Below, piece by piece: positions 9,087 to 20,927 of a stretch of DNA of 64,000 nt. Origin of the DNA: Pseudaestuariivita atlantica. GTDB taxonomy: Bacteria > Pseudomonadota > Alphaproteobacteria > Rhodobacterales > Rhodobacteraceae. The stretch is from positions 186,001 to 250,000 of the forward strand of contig NZ_AQQZ01000001.1 of the NCBI RefSeq assembly GCF_001205715.1. The letters are read 5' to 3'. The position numbers and the translations under genes were made by a program. The first letter of the stretch is position 1. The number at the start of each line of letters is the position of its first letter. The notes beneath the pieces are model-generated. The model saw only the letters and a program-made list of their open reading frames with translations, made no database searches and was not told the DNA's origin.

Positions 9087-9815
9087 TCAGATGATCACGC
9101 CGCCATCGGCATCGTCGCCGGTCGCGTCCTGAAGCGCCGCAAGGTCGTTGATGACAAAGCTGCGGCGGTCGCTGAAGGTGATGATCCCGTCCTTTTTCAT
9201 CAGCGAAAGCTGGCGGCTCACCGTTTCGATCGTCAGGCCGAGGAAATTCGCGATCTCCTCGCGCGTCAGCGGCAGGACGTGGCGCGGGGCGTCATGCGTC
9301 GGCACGGTGTCGCGGCGCACGATCATCTCGATGAAGGTCGCAATCTTTTCGCGCGCGGTCTTGCGACCCAGAAGCACCATCCACTCCCGCGCCGCGCTCA
9401 ACTCATCAAGCGCCATCTCCATGACGCGGTGCGACAGGTGCGGCAGGTCCTCGACCAGCCGCTCGAACGGTTTACGCTCGAACCGGCAGAGGGTGACATC
9501 GGTCACGGCGGTCACGTCGAAATCCACCGTCTCGCGCCCCGGCCTGCCGATGAAGTCGGAGGGCAGCAAAAGGCCCACCATCTGGGTGCGCCCGTCTTCC
9601 AGCGTGCGCGACAGCGACGCGATGCCAAGCACGACGGACGAGAAGTATTTAAGGGTGTCGCCGCGCCAGACGATGGTCTGGCCCGCCTCGAACGTGACGT
9701 AGGACTTGGTCTTTTCGAGCAACTCCATCTCTTCGTCGTCGCAACGGGCGCAGATGGCGCGATGCCGGATCGGGCATTTGCCGCATCCGTCCCGTTCGTT
9801 GAACACAAAAGTCAT
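9087..9815 (-). CDS. fnrL: Oxygen-sensing Crp/Fnr-family regulator FnrL
   Basis: 242 residues starting MTFVFNERDGCGKCP. The N-terminal cysteines Cys11, Cys14, Cys22, Cys25 and the internal Cys110 are candidate ligands of an oxygen-labile [4Fe-4S] cluster. A cyclic-nucleotide-like beta-roll and dimer helix follow, then a helix-turn-helix with ETVSRQ (Glu197, Ser200, Arg201), the contacts that read TTGAT half-sites. This start is needed because later Met codons would remove the cysteines. An FNR box sits only 7 bases before its ATG, which favours negative autoregulation. FnrL activates cbb3 oxidase and heme genes when oxygen falls. Confidence 0.94.
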   Translation of the reverse strand: MTFVFNERDGCGKCPIRHRAICARCDDEEMELLEKTKSYVTFEAGQTIVWRGDTLKYFSSVVLGIASLSRTLEDGRTQMVGLLLPSDFIGRPGRETVDFDVTAVTDVTLCRFERKPFERLVEDLPHLSHRVMEMALDELSAAREWMVLLGRKTAREKIATFIEMIVRRDTVPTHDAPRHVLPLTREEIANFLGLTIETVSRQLSLMKKDGIITFSDRRSFVINDLAALQDATGDDADGGVII

Positions 9816-9821
9816 GGATGA

Positions 9822-9835
9822 TTGACCCAGATCAA
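9822..9835. promoter_or_regulatory. FNR/FnrL box in the fnrL-hemN divergent region
   Basis: TTGACCCAGATCAA on the plus strand has one mismatch to TTGAT-N4-ATCAA. Its centre is 41.5 bases from the A of the hemN ATG at 9870 and about 13.5 from the fnrL start. It can act as a class II activator site for hemN, but is too close to the fnrL start to activate fnrL, where it would more likely repress. Confidence 0.8.
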
Positions 9836-9869
9836 GGTTGCCCGAAAAACCCGAGCATAGCCTTGTGTC

Positions 9870-11228
9870 ATGGATCACGCAAACACACTCAGACGCTTCG
9901 GGCTTTTTGACGCCAAGGTCCCGCGCTACACCAGTTATCCGCCCGCGAACCGGTTCGAACCGGATGTCGGTGCCCAGAATCAGGGCAACTGGTTGCGGGC
10001 GGTGCCGCAGGACAAGCCCGTGTCGGTCTACGTCCACGTCCCGTTCTGCCGGCGGCTCTGCTGGTTCTGCGCCTGCCGGACGCAAGGCACCAAGACGCTG
10101 GCACCTGTCGAGGCCTATCTTGACGTGCTGTTCCGCGAAATCGACCTGGTCGCCGGGGCACTGGGCGAGGCGCGCCCGCCGATGGCGCGGCTGCACCTTG
10201 GCGGAGGAACGCCGACGCTTCTGAGCGGGGACATGATGACGCGGCTCATCGACCGGATCGACGCCGTGTTCGCCCGCAGTCCCGAGTTCGAGTTCTCGGT
10301 CGAGATAGACCCGACCGAGGCAGCGCAGGACGTGCTCGACGCGCTGGCGGAGAAGGGCATGACGCGCGCCAGCGTCGGCGTGCAGGATTTCGACCCCCGC
10401 GTGCAGAAGGCCATCGGGCGCGAGCAGGGTTTCGGGGTGACGCAGGACGTGATCACGCGCCTGCGGCGCAACGGCGTGCGCAGCTTGAACGTCGATCTTC
10501 TGTACGGGTTGCCCTACCAGACCTCGCTTGGATTGCTGGCGACGCTGAAACAGGTGGTGACGCTGTCGCCGGACCGGTTGGCGCTTTACGGCTATGCCCA
10601 TGTCCCGCACATGAGCAAGCGGCAGGTGATGATACCCAGCGTCGCCCTGCCGGACCCCGAACGCCGCTACAAGATGTCGGCAATCGCGCGCGACCAGCTG
10701 GTTACCTGGGGGTTCGACGCGCTTGGCATCGACCATTTCGCGCGTCCCGGTGACAGCCTTGCCGTGGCCGCGCGAAACGGCCGGATGAAGCGCAATTTCC
10801 AGGGCTATACCGACGATCCCTGCGACACGCTGATCGGTCTTGGTGCTTCGGCGATATCGAGTTTCCCGCAGGGCTACAGCCAGAACGCGGTCCCGACCTC
10901 TGCCTACAACCAGCGGATCGGCGCGGGCGGGCTGGCGGGCCACAAGGGGCTTGTCCTGTCCGGGCAGGACCGGTTCGTGCGGGCGCTGATCTCAAGCCTG
11001 ATGTGCGACGGCGCGATCGACCCCCGCCACATGGCCGAAACCTATCCGTCCTTCACCGGCGACCTGCGCGCGCGCCTTCTGGACCTCGACCGCACCTTTC
11101 CCGGCGCGCTGGAGCGCACGGGCGGGCAATTGCGCCTGAGGCCCGGACTGGAACCGCTGGCACGGCTTCTGGCCGCGCGGCTGGACACAAGCGGCACGCG
11201 CCCCGGCATCCACAGCCTCGCCGTCTGA
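9870..11228 (+). CDS. hemN: Oxygen-independent coproporphyrinogen III oxidase HemN
   Basis: A 452-residue radical SAM enzyme. The cluster motif is CRRLCWFCAC (Cys60, Cys64, Cys67 and the extra Cys69 typical of true HemN), followed by the SAM-binding LHLGGGTPT and the C-terminal HemN domain. It converts coproporphyrinogen III to protoporphyrinogen IX without O2, supplying heme when the oxygen-dependent HemF cannot work. It is divergent from fnrL and shares its FNR box. No Shine-Dalgarno sequence is visible before the ATG, and the box spacing suggests a leaderless transcript. Confidence 0.95.
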   Translation: MDHANTLRRFGLFDAKVPRYTSYPPANRFEPDVGAQNQGNWLRAVPQDKPVSVYVHVPFCRRLCWFCACRTQGTKTLAPVEAYLDVLFREIDLVAGALGEARPPMARLHLGGGTPTLLSGDMMTRLIDRIDAVFARSPEFEFSVEIDPTEAAQDVLDALAEKGMTRASVGVQDFDPRVQKAIGREQGFGVTQDVITRLRRNGVRSLNVDLLYGLPYQTSLGLLATLKQVVTLSPDRLALYGYAHVPHMSKRQVMIPSVALPDPERRYKMSAIARDQLVTWGFDALGIDHFARPGDSLAVAARNGRMKRNFQGYTDDPCDTLIGLGASAISSFPQGYSQNAVPTSAYNQRIGAGGLAGHKGLVLSGQDRFVRALISSLMCDGAIDPRHMAETYPSFTGDLRARLLDLDRTFPGALERTGGQLRLRPGLEPLARLLAARLDTSGTRPGIHSLAV

Positions 11229-11424
11229 TCCCTTGCAACGCCCGGCTCCCGCGACACGGGAAAGGGCCATCGCACGTGGCCAATTCCTTGGCAGGGCCGT
11301 CGCGTTGCGGGGCGCGGAGGTATTTTGAGCATCGCCAAGGCTTGCAACTCCCTTTATATCCAGCGACATGCGAACTGCGCCACGGCGCGGACGTGATGGA
11401 TTTTTTTCAGGACGATCATTTGCA

Positions 11425-12345
11425 ATGGCGGGCAAGACTTTGAAAATCGTGGTGCTGGGCGGGTCCGGCTTCATCGGGGCCCATGTCCTGCGCGCCCTTT
11501 CGGGACGGGCGGATGTCGACCTGCACTGGGTCAGGCGGCACGCCACGCCATCGCCCGACATCGACGGGCTTCCGGCGCCGGTTCTAATCGAAGACCTCGA
11601 AGCCGTCGACATCAAGTGGCTGAGCGACGCCGATGTCATCGTCGACCTGGTGTCGCGCGGGCGCGGGCGAATGGTGCAGACGCGCGACATCAACCTGCGG
11701 ATCCGGCCGCACCTGCGGATCATCGACGGACTGATCAACGCGGGCAGCCGCGCGCATTACATCCTGCTGTCGTCGGGCGGCGCGGTCTATGGCACGACGT
11801 CCGAGGCGGTGATCCACGAAACCCACCTGTGCAGCCCGCAAACCGAGTACGGGCTGGAAAAGGCCATCGTCGAGATGCACCTGCAGGCCGCCGCGCAAAC
11901 CACGCTCGAGGCGACGATCCTGCGGGTGACCAACGCCTATGGCCTCGGCCAGCCGATCAAGCCCGGTTTCGGCGTGATCCCCACCATGGTCAGCGCGATG
12001 GATACCGGCACGCCCTTCCGCGTCTTCGGTTCGGGCGAGATGCAGCGCGACTACGTCAACGTCATCGACGTGCGCGGCGCCATCGAGGCCGCGATCAAGG
12101 TCGGCGGATCGGGCATCGTGAACATCGGCACTGGGCAGGGCACCTCGATCAACGACCTGATCGCGCTGGTGCAGGAATTGAGCGGCCGCGAACTGGCGCT
12201 GGAATTCGTCGAAAGCGGCACCGAGCCCGGCTTTGCCCAGCTCGACACGACCCGCGCCCGCGAGGTGCTGGGCTGGACGCCGACGATTTCGCTGCATGAC
12301 GGGGTGCGGGAGATCCTCGAAGCGGCGGGGCTGGCCAGGGCCTAG
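11425..12345 (+). CDS. NAD-dependent epimerase/dehydratase family protein
   Basis: 306 residues of the extended short-chain dehydrogenase fold. The Rossmann motif GGSGFIGAH is near the N-terminus, the catalytic YGLEK (Tyr-x3-Lys) follows SSGGAVYG, and the C-terminal DTTRAREVLGWTPTISLHDGVREI matches UDP-glucose 4-epimerase-like enzymes. It probably acts on a nucleotide sugar for surface polysaccharide, but the sugar cannot be named. The start at MAGKTLK is chosen from the usual distance to the Rossmann strand; an upstream ATG would add 19 residues. It stands alone after a 196-base gap downstream of hemN. Confidence 0.8.
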   Translation: MAGKTLKIVVLGGSGFIGAHVLRALSGRADVDLHWVRRHATPSPDIDGLPAPVLIEDLEAVDIKWLSDADVIVDLVSRGRGRMVQTRDINLRIRPHLRIIDGLINAGSRAHYILLSSGGAVYGTTSEAVIHETHLCSPQTEYGLEKAIVEMHLQAAAQTTLEATILRVTNAYGLGQPIKPGFGVIPTMVSAMDTGTPFRVFGSGEMQRDYVNVIDVRGAIEAAIKVGGSGIVNIGTGQGTSINDLIALVQELSGRELALEFVESGTEPGFAQLDTTRAREVLGWTPTISLHDGVREILEAAGLARA

Positions 12346-12429
12346 GGTCGACCAGCGACCGGGGCCGGGGCAAAAAGAACATCAACATCGCCTCGCAAGG
12401 CGCTGATGAAGCAGGATTTTTCGGGATAG

Positions 12430-12519
12430 TGGCGGAGAGACAGGGATTCGAACCCTGGGTGGGCTTGCACCCACAACGGTTTTCGAGACCGCCCCGTTCG
12501 ACCACTCCGGCACCTCTCC
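12430..12519 (-). tRNA. tRNA-Ser (anticodon CGA)
   Basis: A complete class II tRNA with a long variable arm. The acceptor GGAGAGG pairs with TCTCTCC, the anticodon loop is CTCGAAA (anticodon CGA, reading UCG), the variable arm is TGGGTGCAAGCCCA, and the T arm is CAGGG-TTCGAAT-CCCTG. The terminal CCA is encoded at 12430-12432. Confidence 0.97.
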
Positions 12520-12660
12520 GCGGGGGTCTGGTGGCGGTCGTTTAGCGGTGGGTTTCCGCCTCTGCAAGCCGAAAACGCCCCTGTCGCGCCTGCCGGGCCT
12601 TGGAATACGCATGGCGAGAAGCTACCTCCTCCATGACCCCGCGTCCAATCGGAGCCCCGC

Positions 12661-13476
12661 ATGATCCGCGCCACATTCGCCGCCCTGTCCCTTGCCGTCG
12701 TGCCGGGGCTCGCATGGTCCGAGCCGTCCCTGCCGGACCGGCTGCTCGACGCGATGGGTGTGGACGGGATCGTGGCGATCATGCGCGACGAGGGGCTTGC
12801 CTATGGTGACGAACTGGCCGCGCAGATGGTGCCCGGCGGCCCCGATGAAAGCTGGCGCGCGGCGGTCGCGCGCATCTATGACACCGACCGCATGACACAG
12901 ACGGTGCGCGTCAATTTCGCCGAGGCGATCGACGGCACCGACATCACGCCGCTGATCGACTTCTTCGAAAGCCCCGGCGGGCGGCAGCTGATCTCGCTCG
13001 AACTGTCGGCGCGGGCGGCGATGATGGACGAGGCGGTCGAGGAAGCGGCGAAGGACGCCTTCCACGCCGCCGAGGAAAACCCCGACGACCGTTTCCGACA
13101 GATCACCGAGTTCGTAGAGGTCAACGACCTCGTGGATTCGAATGTGGTCGGCGCGCTCAACTCCAACATCGTCTTCTACCAGGGCCTCGTCGATGGCGGG
13201 GCGCTGGACCTTGGCGACGAGGACATCCTGCGCGACGTGTGGGAGCAGGAGGAAGAGACCCGCAGCGACACGCGCGAATGGGTCTACGGCTTCCTGCTGC
13301 TGGCCTACAAGCCGGTCGAGGATGACGTCCTGCAGGATTACATCGACCTGTCGGCGACCAAGGCGGGCATGGCGCTGAACCGGGCGCTCTTTGCCGGGTT
13401 CGACGCGATGTATTCCGACATTTCCTATGCGCTGGGCCGCGCCATCGCGCGCGAGATGCAGGTGCAGGACCTGTAG
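12661..13476 (+). CDS. Secreted DUF2059-domain protein
   Basis: 271 residues with a signal peptide (MIRATFAALSLAVVPGLAWS) and an otherwise acidic, helical protein. The stretch TPLIDFFESPGGRQLISLE is characteristic of DUF2059, a periplasmic helical family of unknown function. It is probably periplasmic. It is a single gene between tRNA-Ser and the rplU promoter; no function is proposed. Confidence 0.75.
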   Translation: MIRATFAALSLAVVPGLAWSEPSLPDRLLDAMGVDGIVAIMRDEGLAYGDELAAQMVPGGPDESWRAAVARIYDTDRMTQTVRVNFAEAIDGTDITPLIDFFESPGGRQLISLELSARAAMMDEAVEEAAKDAFHAAEENPDDRFRQITEFVEVNDLVDSNVVGALNSNIVFYQGLVDGGALDLGDEDILRDVWEQEEETRSDTREWVYGFLLLAYKPVEDDVLQDYIDLSATKAGMALNRALFAGFDAMYSDISYALGRAIAREMQVQDL

Positions 13477-13553
13477 TCCGCGCACGACGGGCCCCGGACG
13501 AGAAACACCGTGGCCCTGATTGCGGGTTTGTCGCGGGACACGCCGGAAGGCTC

Positions 13554-13582
13554 TTGACTTTGGATGGCGTCTGCCGCATTGC
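13554..13582 (+). promoter_or_regulatory. Candidate rplU-rpmA promoter flanked by a 14-bp direct repeat
   Basis: TTGACT (13554-13559) and CATTGC (13577-13582) are 17 bases apart, a plausible housekeeping promoter for rplU-rpmA with a leader of about 118 bases. The perfect direct repeat GACACGCCGGAAGG lies just before the -35 (13537-13550) and again in the presumed leader (13599-13612). The second copy can form the hairpin CACGCC-GGAAG-GGCGTG (13601-13617). Confidence 0.45.
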
Positions 13583-13707
13583 GCGGGCTCGTTTCAATGA
13601 CACGCCGGAAGGGCGTGCGCTGTTACCATGGCGCGGGGCGCGCGAAACAGCCCCCGCAGAAAACCGGAACCGGTGCCTCGGGACGCGAAAGACACAGGAG
13701 ACGCGAC

Positions 13708-14433
13708 ATGTTCGCAGTCATGAAGACCGGCGGGAAGCAGTACCGGGTGCAATCCGGCGACACGCTGCAGATCGAGAAGCTTGCCGCGGATGCGGGTGAA
13801 ACCGTGCAATTCAACGAGATCCTGATGCTGGGCGGTGACAAGGTCACCGTGGGCACGCCCGTGGTCGACGGCGCCGCTGTGCAGGCCGAGGTCGTGGACC
13901 AGGTCAAGGGCGACAAGGTCATCCACTTCGTCAAGCGCCGCCGCAAGCACGGCTCACAGCGCACGAAGGGCCACCGCCAGCAACTGACCATGGTGCGGAT
14001 CACCGAGATCCTCGCATCGGGCGGTGACAAGACCGGCGTGAAGGCCGCCATCGGCGCGGGTTCGGTCGCAGCCGTGGCCGTCGCCGCGACCGAGGCGAAG
14101 AAGCCCGCCAAGAAAGCCGAGAAGAAGGCCGAGGCCCCCAAGGCCGAGAAGAAGGCCGAGGCCGCGCCGGCAGCGGACAGCGAAGGCACCAAGCCCGCCA
14201 ACCTGCTGACCGAAGCGCGCGGCGGCAAGCCGGACGACCTGAAGAAGATTTCGGGCGTGGGTCCGAAGCTCGAAGGCCTGCTGCACGAGAACGGCGTGTT
14301 CCACTTCGACCAGATCGCGGCTTGGGGTTCGGACGAGATTGCCTATATGGATGATCGTCTGTCCTTCAAGGGCCGGATCGAGCGGGACAACTGGATTGAA
14401 CAGGCGGCCGAGTTCGCCAAGGAAGCGGAGTAA
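13708..14433 (+). CDS. rplU: 50S ribosomal protein L21 with a C-terminal helix-hairpin-helix extension
   Basis: 241 residues, more than twice the usual 103. Residues 1 to about 105 are L21 (MFAVMKTGGKQYRV, HFVKRRRKHGSQRTKGHRQ). A low-complexity Lys/Ala/Glu linker follows (about 130-155), then a C-terminal domain with KKISGVGPKLEGLLHENGV, a helix-hairpin-helix-like module also found at the end of some rhodobacterial NuoE proteins. L21 binds 23S rRNA in the large subunit; the role of the extension is unknown. The start has GGAG upstream (acacaggagacgcgac); an upstream ATG in frame would add an unlike 48-residue tail. rpmA follows after 6 bases. Confidence 0.93.
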   Translation: MFAVMKTGGKQYRVQSGDTLQIEKLAADAGETVQFNEILMLGGDKVTVGTPVVDGAAVQAEVVDQVKGDKVIHFVKRRRKHGSQRTKGHRQQLTMVRITEILASGGDKTGVKAAIGAGSVAAVAVAATEAKKPAKKAEKKAEAPKAEKKAEAAPAADSEGTKPANLLTEARGGKPDDLKKISGVGPKLEGLLHENGVFHFDQIAAWGSDEIAYMDDRLSFKGRIERDNWIEQAAEFAKEAE

Positions 14434-14439
14434 GACCTC

Positions 14440-14709
14440 ATGGCACACAAGAAAGCAGGCGGTTCATCCCGGAACGGGCGCGACTCTGCCGGTCGTCGCC
14501 TTGGCGTGAAACTCTTCGGTGGTCAGCATGCGATCCCCGGCAACATCATCGTGCGCCAGCGCGGCAACAAGTTCTGGCCGGGCGATGGCGTGGGCCAGGG
14601 CAAGGATCACACCATCTTCGCGACCGAAGAAGGCGCCGTGACCTTCCGCAAGGGTTTCAAGGGCCGCACGTATATTTCGGTTCTCCCAATGGCGGAGGCT
14701 GCCGAGTAA
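14440..14709 (+). CDS. rpmA: 50S ribosomal protein L27
   Basis: An 89-residue L27 beginning [16 protein letters not shown], with the flexible N-terminal tail that reaches the peptidyl transferase centre and the conserved block [15 protein letters not shown]. It starts directly with MAHKK, so it lacks the N-terminal pre-sequence cleaved in Firmicutes. Cotranscribed with rplU and followed by an intrinsic terminator. Confidence 0.98.
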   Translation: MAHKKAGGSSRNGRDSAGRRLGVKLFGGQHAIPGNIIVRQRGNKFWPGDGVGQGKDHTIFATEEGAVTFRKGFKGRTYISVLPMAEAAE

Positions 14710-14738
14710 GCCGAACCCCCGATTTAGGGTTTTCTTGA

Positions 14739-14769
14739 AAGGGATCGGCGACACCGCCGGTCCCTTTTT
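14739..14769 (+). terminator. Intrinsic terminator after rpmA
   Basis: A 12-bp stem AAGGGATCGGCG / CGCCGGTCCCTT (one G-T pair) with an ACAC loop, followed directly by a T run. It ends the rplU-rpmA transcript 30 bases after the stop codon. Confidence 0.88.
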
Positions 14770-14793
14770 CATTTTTAATTTGCGAGGTGGGCC

Positions 14794-15315
14794 ATGACCC
14801 ATCCCATTGAGGTCCTTCAGGATGGCGCGTTGCGTCTGCGCCCGGCGACGCCGGGTGATGTGCCCGCGATTGTCGCGGGTCTTGGCGATTTCGAGGTCGC
14901 GAAGTGGACGGCGGGCATCCCCCATCCCTTCGCCGAGGCCGACGTGAAGCTGGCCAACGAGGATGGCTCGCCGCTCTGGCCCGACGCCGGCGTGATCGAG
15001 TGGCAGGGTGCCTGCGTCGGAACGATGCGGGTGGACGGGCGGATCGGGTACTGGCTGGCGCGCAGGGCGTGGGGGCAGGGCATCACGACGCGCGCCGCAC
15101 GGCTGATGCTGCGGGCGTATTTCGAACGGACCAAGGATGCGGGAGAGGTCTCGGCTTGCGTGTTCGAAGGCAATCCCGCCTCGGTCCGGGTGCTGGAAAA
15201 GCTGGGCTTCGTCCGCGCCGAGGGCGCCTGCACCGGGTTCTGCCGGGCACGGGGCGAGGACCTGCCGCAGACCAATTACCGCCTGACCCGCGACGCGTGG
15301 GAGGGTTTGGCATGA
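14794..15315 (+). CDS. GNAT-family N-acetyltransferase (RimJ/RimL type)
   Basis: 173 residues of the GNAT fold. The acetyl-CoA-binding region is RRAWGQGITTRAARLM and the C-terminal part FEGNPASVRVLEKLGFV is typical of RimJ/RimL-like enzymes that acetylate protein N-termini or small amines. The substrate is unknown. It opens a string of overlapping genes (ATGA to the LysE-type exporter) running to obgE. GAGG lies upstream of the ATG. Confidence 0.82.
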   Translation: MTHPIEVLQDGALRLRPATPGDVPAIVAGLGDFEVAKWTAGIPHPFAEADVKLANEDGSPLWPDAGVIEWQGACVGTMRVDGRIGYWLARRAWGQGITTRAARLMLRAYFERTKDAGEVSACVFEGNPASVRVLEKLGFVRAEGACTGFCRARGEDLPQTNYRLTRDAWEGLA

Positions 15316-15917
15316 GCGTCGCCCTGGGCTCTTTCCTTGTCTTCGCCGCCGCGCAGGTGGGCTCTCCGGGTCCGGCCAACATGGCGCTTCTGGCGACGGG
15401 TGCGGCGCAGGGGTTCCGCCGGGCGCTGCCCTTCGTGGCGGGCGTGGCGTTGGGCAAGCAGCTGATCATCTGGCCCATCGGGTTCGGCGTGATGAGCGTG
15501 CTGGCGCGGTATCCGGCGGTGTTCGAGGCGCTGAAATGGGCGGCCGTCGCCTATATCTGCTGGCTCGCGTGGCGCGTGGCCTTCACGCGTCTGGCACCCG
15601 GGGCGGGGGGGCGCTCGCCCGGCCTGATGGCCGGTCTCGCCGTGCACCCGCTCAACCCCAAGGCCTGGGCGATGATCCTGACGGCCTTTACCGGCTTCGT
15701 CGATCCGGCGACACCCGCACTGATCGCCACCGCGACCGTCGCCGCCGGGTTCCTTGCCGTGCAACTGGTGCTGCACCCGGTCTGGGCCTATTTCGGCGAC
15801 CGCCTTGCGCGCACCGTCGCGGGCACGCGGTACGAACGCGCCCTGATGGTCGGGCTTGCGGTGCTCATCGTTCTTTCAGTTCTCAACGTTCTGCTGGCGG
15901 GAGGAGAGACCCCATGA
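15312..15917 (+). CDS. LysE/RhtB-family amino-acid exporter
   Basis: 201 residues with about six transmembrane helices. The N-terminal AQVGSPGPANMALL and later HPLNPKAWAMIL are the hallmarks of LysE/RhtB translocators, which export amino acids or their derivatives. It overlaps the acetyltransferases on both sides by ATGA, so export and acetylation may act on the same small molecule; this is inference from context only. Confidence 0.83.
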   Translation: MSVALGSFLVFAAAQVGSPGPANMALLATGAAQGFRRALPFVAGVALGKQLIIWPIGFGVMSVLARYPAVFEALKWAAVAYICWLAWRVAFTRLAPGAGGRSPGLMAGLAVHPLNPKAWAMILTAFTGFVDPATPALIATATVAAGFLAVQLVLHPVWAYFGDRLARTVAGTRYERALMVGLAVLIVLSVLNVLLAGGETP

Positions 15918-16446
15918 CAGCTGCAACCATGACCGCGCAACCGGTGATCGAAACCGACCGGTTCGACCTGCGCCCGGTGCGCCATTCCGATGCGGGGCTG
16001 ATTTCGCATTACGGGTCCGACCAGCGCATCGCGATGATGACCACGTCGATCCCCCATCCCCTGCCGCCCGGCGCGACCGAGGCATTCCTTGTCCGCGCGT
16101 TGAGCGGGGACCGGACCGAGGATGTCTGGGTCCTCGACGGCACCCGCACCGGCGGGCCCGAGGTGATGGGGCTGATGTCGCTGGAACGCCTGTCGGACGA
16201 CCAGTCCGAGATCGGCTACTGGGTCGCGCCCGCCTTCTGGGGCAAGGGCGTGACGCGGGCAGGGCTCGACGCGCTGCTCGATACCAACCCGCAGGGGTGC
16301 AAGACGGTGTTCGGGTCGGTGTTCCAGGACAATCCCGTCTCTGCCAAGGTGCTGACCGATTGCGGTTTCGCCTATATCGGCGATGCCGAGGTCTATTGCG
16401 TGGCCCGTGCCGCAAACGTCCCCACCTGGACCTACCTGAGACAGAT

Positions 16447-16450
<4 letters not shown>
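15914..16450 (+). CDS. GNAT-family N-acetyltransferase (RimJ/RimL type)
   Basis: 178 residues. A RimL-like domain with EIGYWVAPAFWGKGVTRAGLDALL (acetyl-CoA-binding loop near WGKGV) and a C-terminal DNPVSAKVLTDCGFAYIG. It is related to the gene two places upstream but not a recent copy. Its ATG overlaps the exporter stop and its own stop overlaps the next gene's GTG start. Substrate unknown. Confidence 0.82.
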
Positions 16451-19600
<3,150 letters not shown>

Positions 19601-19661
19601 GCTTCTTCTCTTTACAAATATGTCCGCCGGAGGCTCCCTCCCGCGCCACGAGGACCACCCG

Positions 19662-20927
19662 ATGAAAGATCTCAGCGACATCCCCGCCCTGATGGCCGAC
19701 CTCGGCCAGCGCGCCAAGGCCGCCGCGGCAATCCTCGCCTTCGCCCCGGCCGACCGGAAACGCGCCGCGCTCGACGCCGCCGCCGAGGCGCTCACGCAAG
19801 GGAGCGACGAGGTCCTCGCCGCGAATGCAAAGGACCTCGATTATGGCCGGGACAAGGGGCTGTCGGAGGCGATGATGGATCGGCTGATGCTGGATGGGCC
19901 CCGGATCGCCGCCATGGCCGACGGCCTGCGCGCGGTCGCGGCGCAGGACGATCCGGTGGGCGAGGTGCTGGCCGAATGGGACCGGCCCTCGGGACTGCAT
20001 ATCCGCCGGGTCCGCACGCCGCTCGGCGTGATCGGCGTGATCTACGAATCACGACCCAACGTGACGGCGGATGCGGGCGCGCTGTGCCTGAAATCGGGCA
20101 ACGCGGTGATCCTGAGAGGCGGGTCGGAAAGCTTCCATTCGTCGGGCGCGATCCATGCCTGCCTGCAGGCGGGCCTCCGCGCCGCCGGCCTGCCCGAGGA
20201 CGCGATCCTGCGCGTGCCCACCCGCGACCGCGCCGCGGTGAGCGAGATGCTGACCATGACCGACTACATCGACGTGATCGTGCCGCGCGGCGGCAAGGGT
20301 CTTGTCGGCCTTGTCCAGCGCGAGGCGCGGGTGCCGGTCTTCGCCCATCTCGAAGGCATCGTGCACATCTATGTCGACAAGGCCGCCGATCCGCAGAAGA
20401 CGCTTGACGTGGTGCTGAACGCCAAGACCCGCCGCACCGGCATCTGCGGTGCCGCCGAATGCCTGCTGATCCACCGCGACGTGGTGGACACGCTGGGGCA
20501 GGGCGTCATCCGCGCCCTGATCGACCGGGGCGTCGAAATGCGCGTGGACGAGGGGCTGGCGCATATCGAGGGCACGGTGCCCGCGAGTGAGGACGATTGG
20601 GGACGCGAATACCTCGACATGATCATGTCGGCGCGCGTCGTCGATGACGTGGACGGTGCCATCGCGCATATCAACCGCTACAGCTCCAGCCACACCGACT
20701 GCATCCTGACCGAGGATCAGCCCACCGCCGACCGCTTCTTCCAGCGGCTCGACAGCGCGATCCTGATGCACAACGCCTCGACCCAGTTCGCCGATGGCGG
20801 CGAATTCGGCATGGGGGCCGAGATCGGCATCGCCACCGGCAAGATGCATGCGCGCGGGCCGGTGGGCGCGGCCCAGCTCACCAGCTTCAAGTACCTCGTG
20901 ACCGGCGACGGCACGGTGCGCGGATAA
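19662..20927 (+). CDS. proA: Glutamate-5-semialdehyde dehydrogenase
   Basis: 421 residues of the ProA family: [21 protein letters not shown] near residue 105, the catalytic cysteine in [13 protein letters not shown], and the C-terminal [20 protein letters not shown]. It reduces gamma-glutamyl phosphate from ProB to glutamate semialdehyde with NADPH. The start [11 protein letters not shown] is chosen by the family N-terminus. Confidence 0.96.
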   Translation: MKDLSDIPALMADLGQRAKAAAAILAFAPADRKRAALDAAAEALTQGSDEVLAANAKDLDYGRDKGLSEAMMDRLMLDGPRIAAMADGLRAVAAQDDPVGEVLAEWDRPSGLHIRRVRTPLGVIGVIYESRPNVTADAGALCLKSGNAVILRGGSESFHSSGAIHACLQAGLRAAGLPEDAILRVPTRDRAAVSEMLTMTDYIDVIVPRGGKGLVGLVQREARVPVFAHLEGIVHIYVDKAADPQKTLDVVLNAKTRRTGICGAAECLLIHRDVVDTLGQGVIRALIDRGVEMRVDEGLAHIEGTVPASEDDWGREYLDMIMSARVVDDVDGAIAHINRYSSSHTDCILTEDQPTADRFFQRLDSAILMHNASTQFADGGEFGMGAEIGIATGKMHARGPVGAAQLTSFKYLVTGDGTVRG

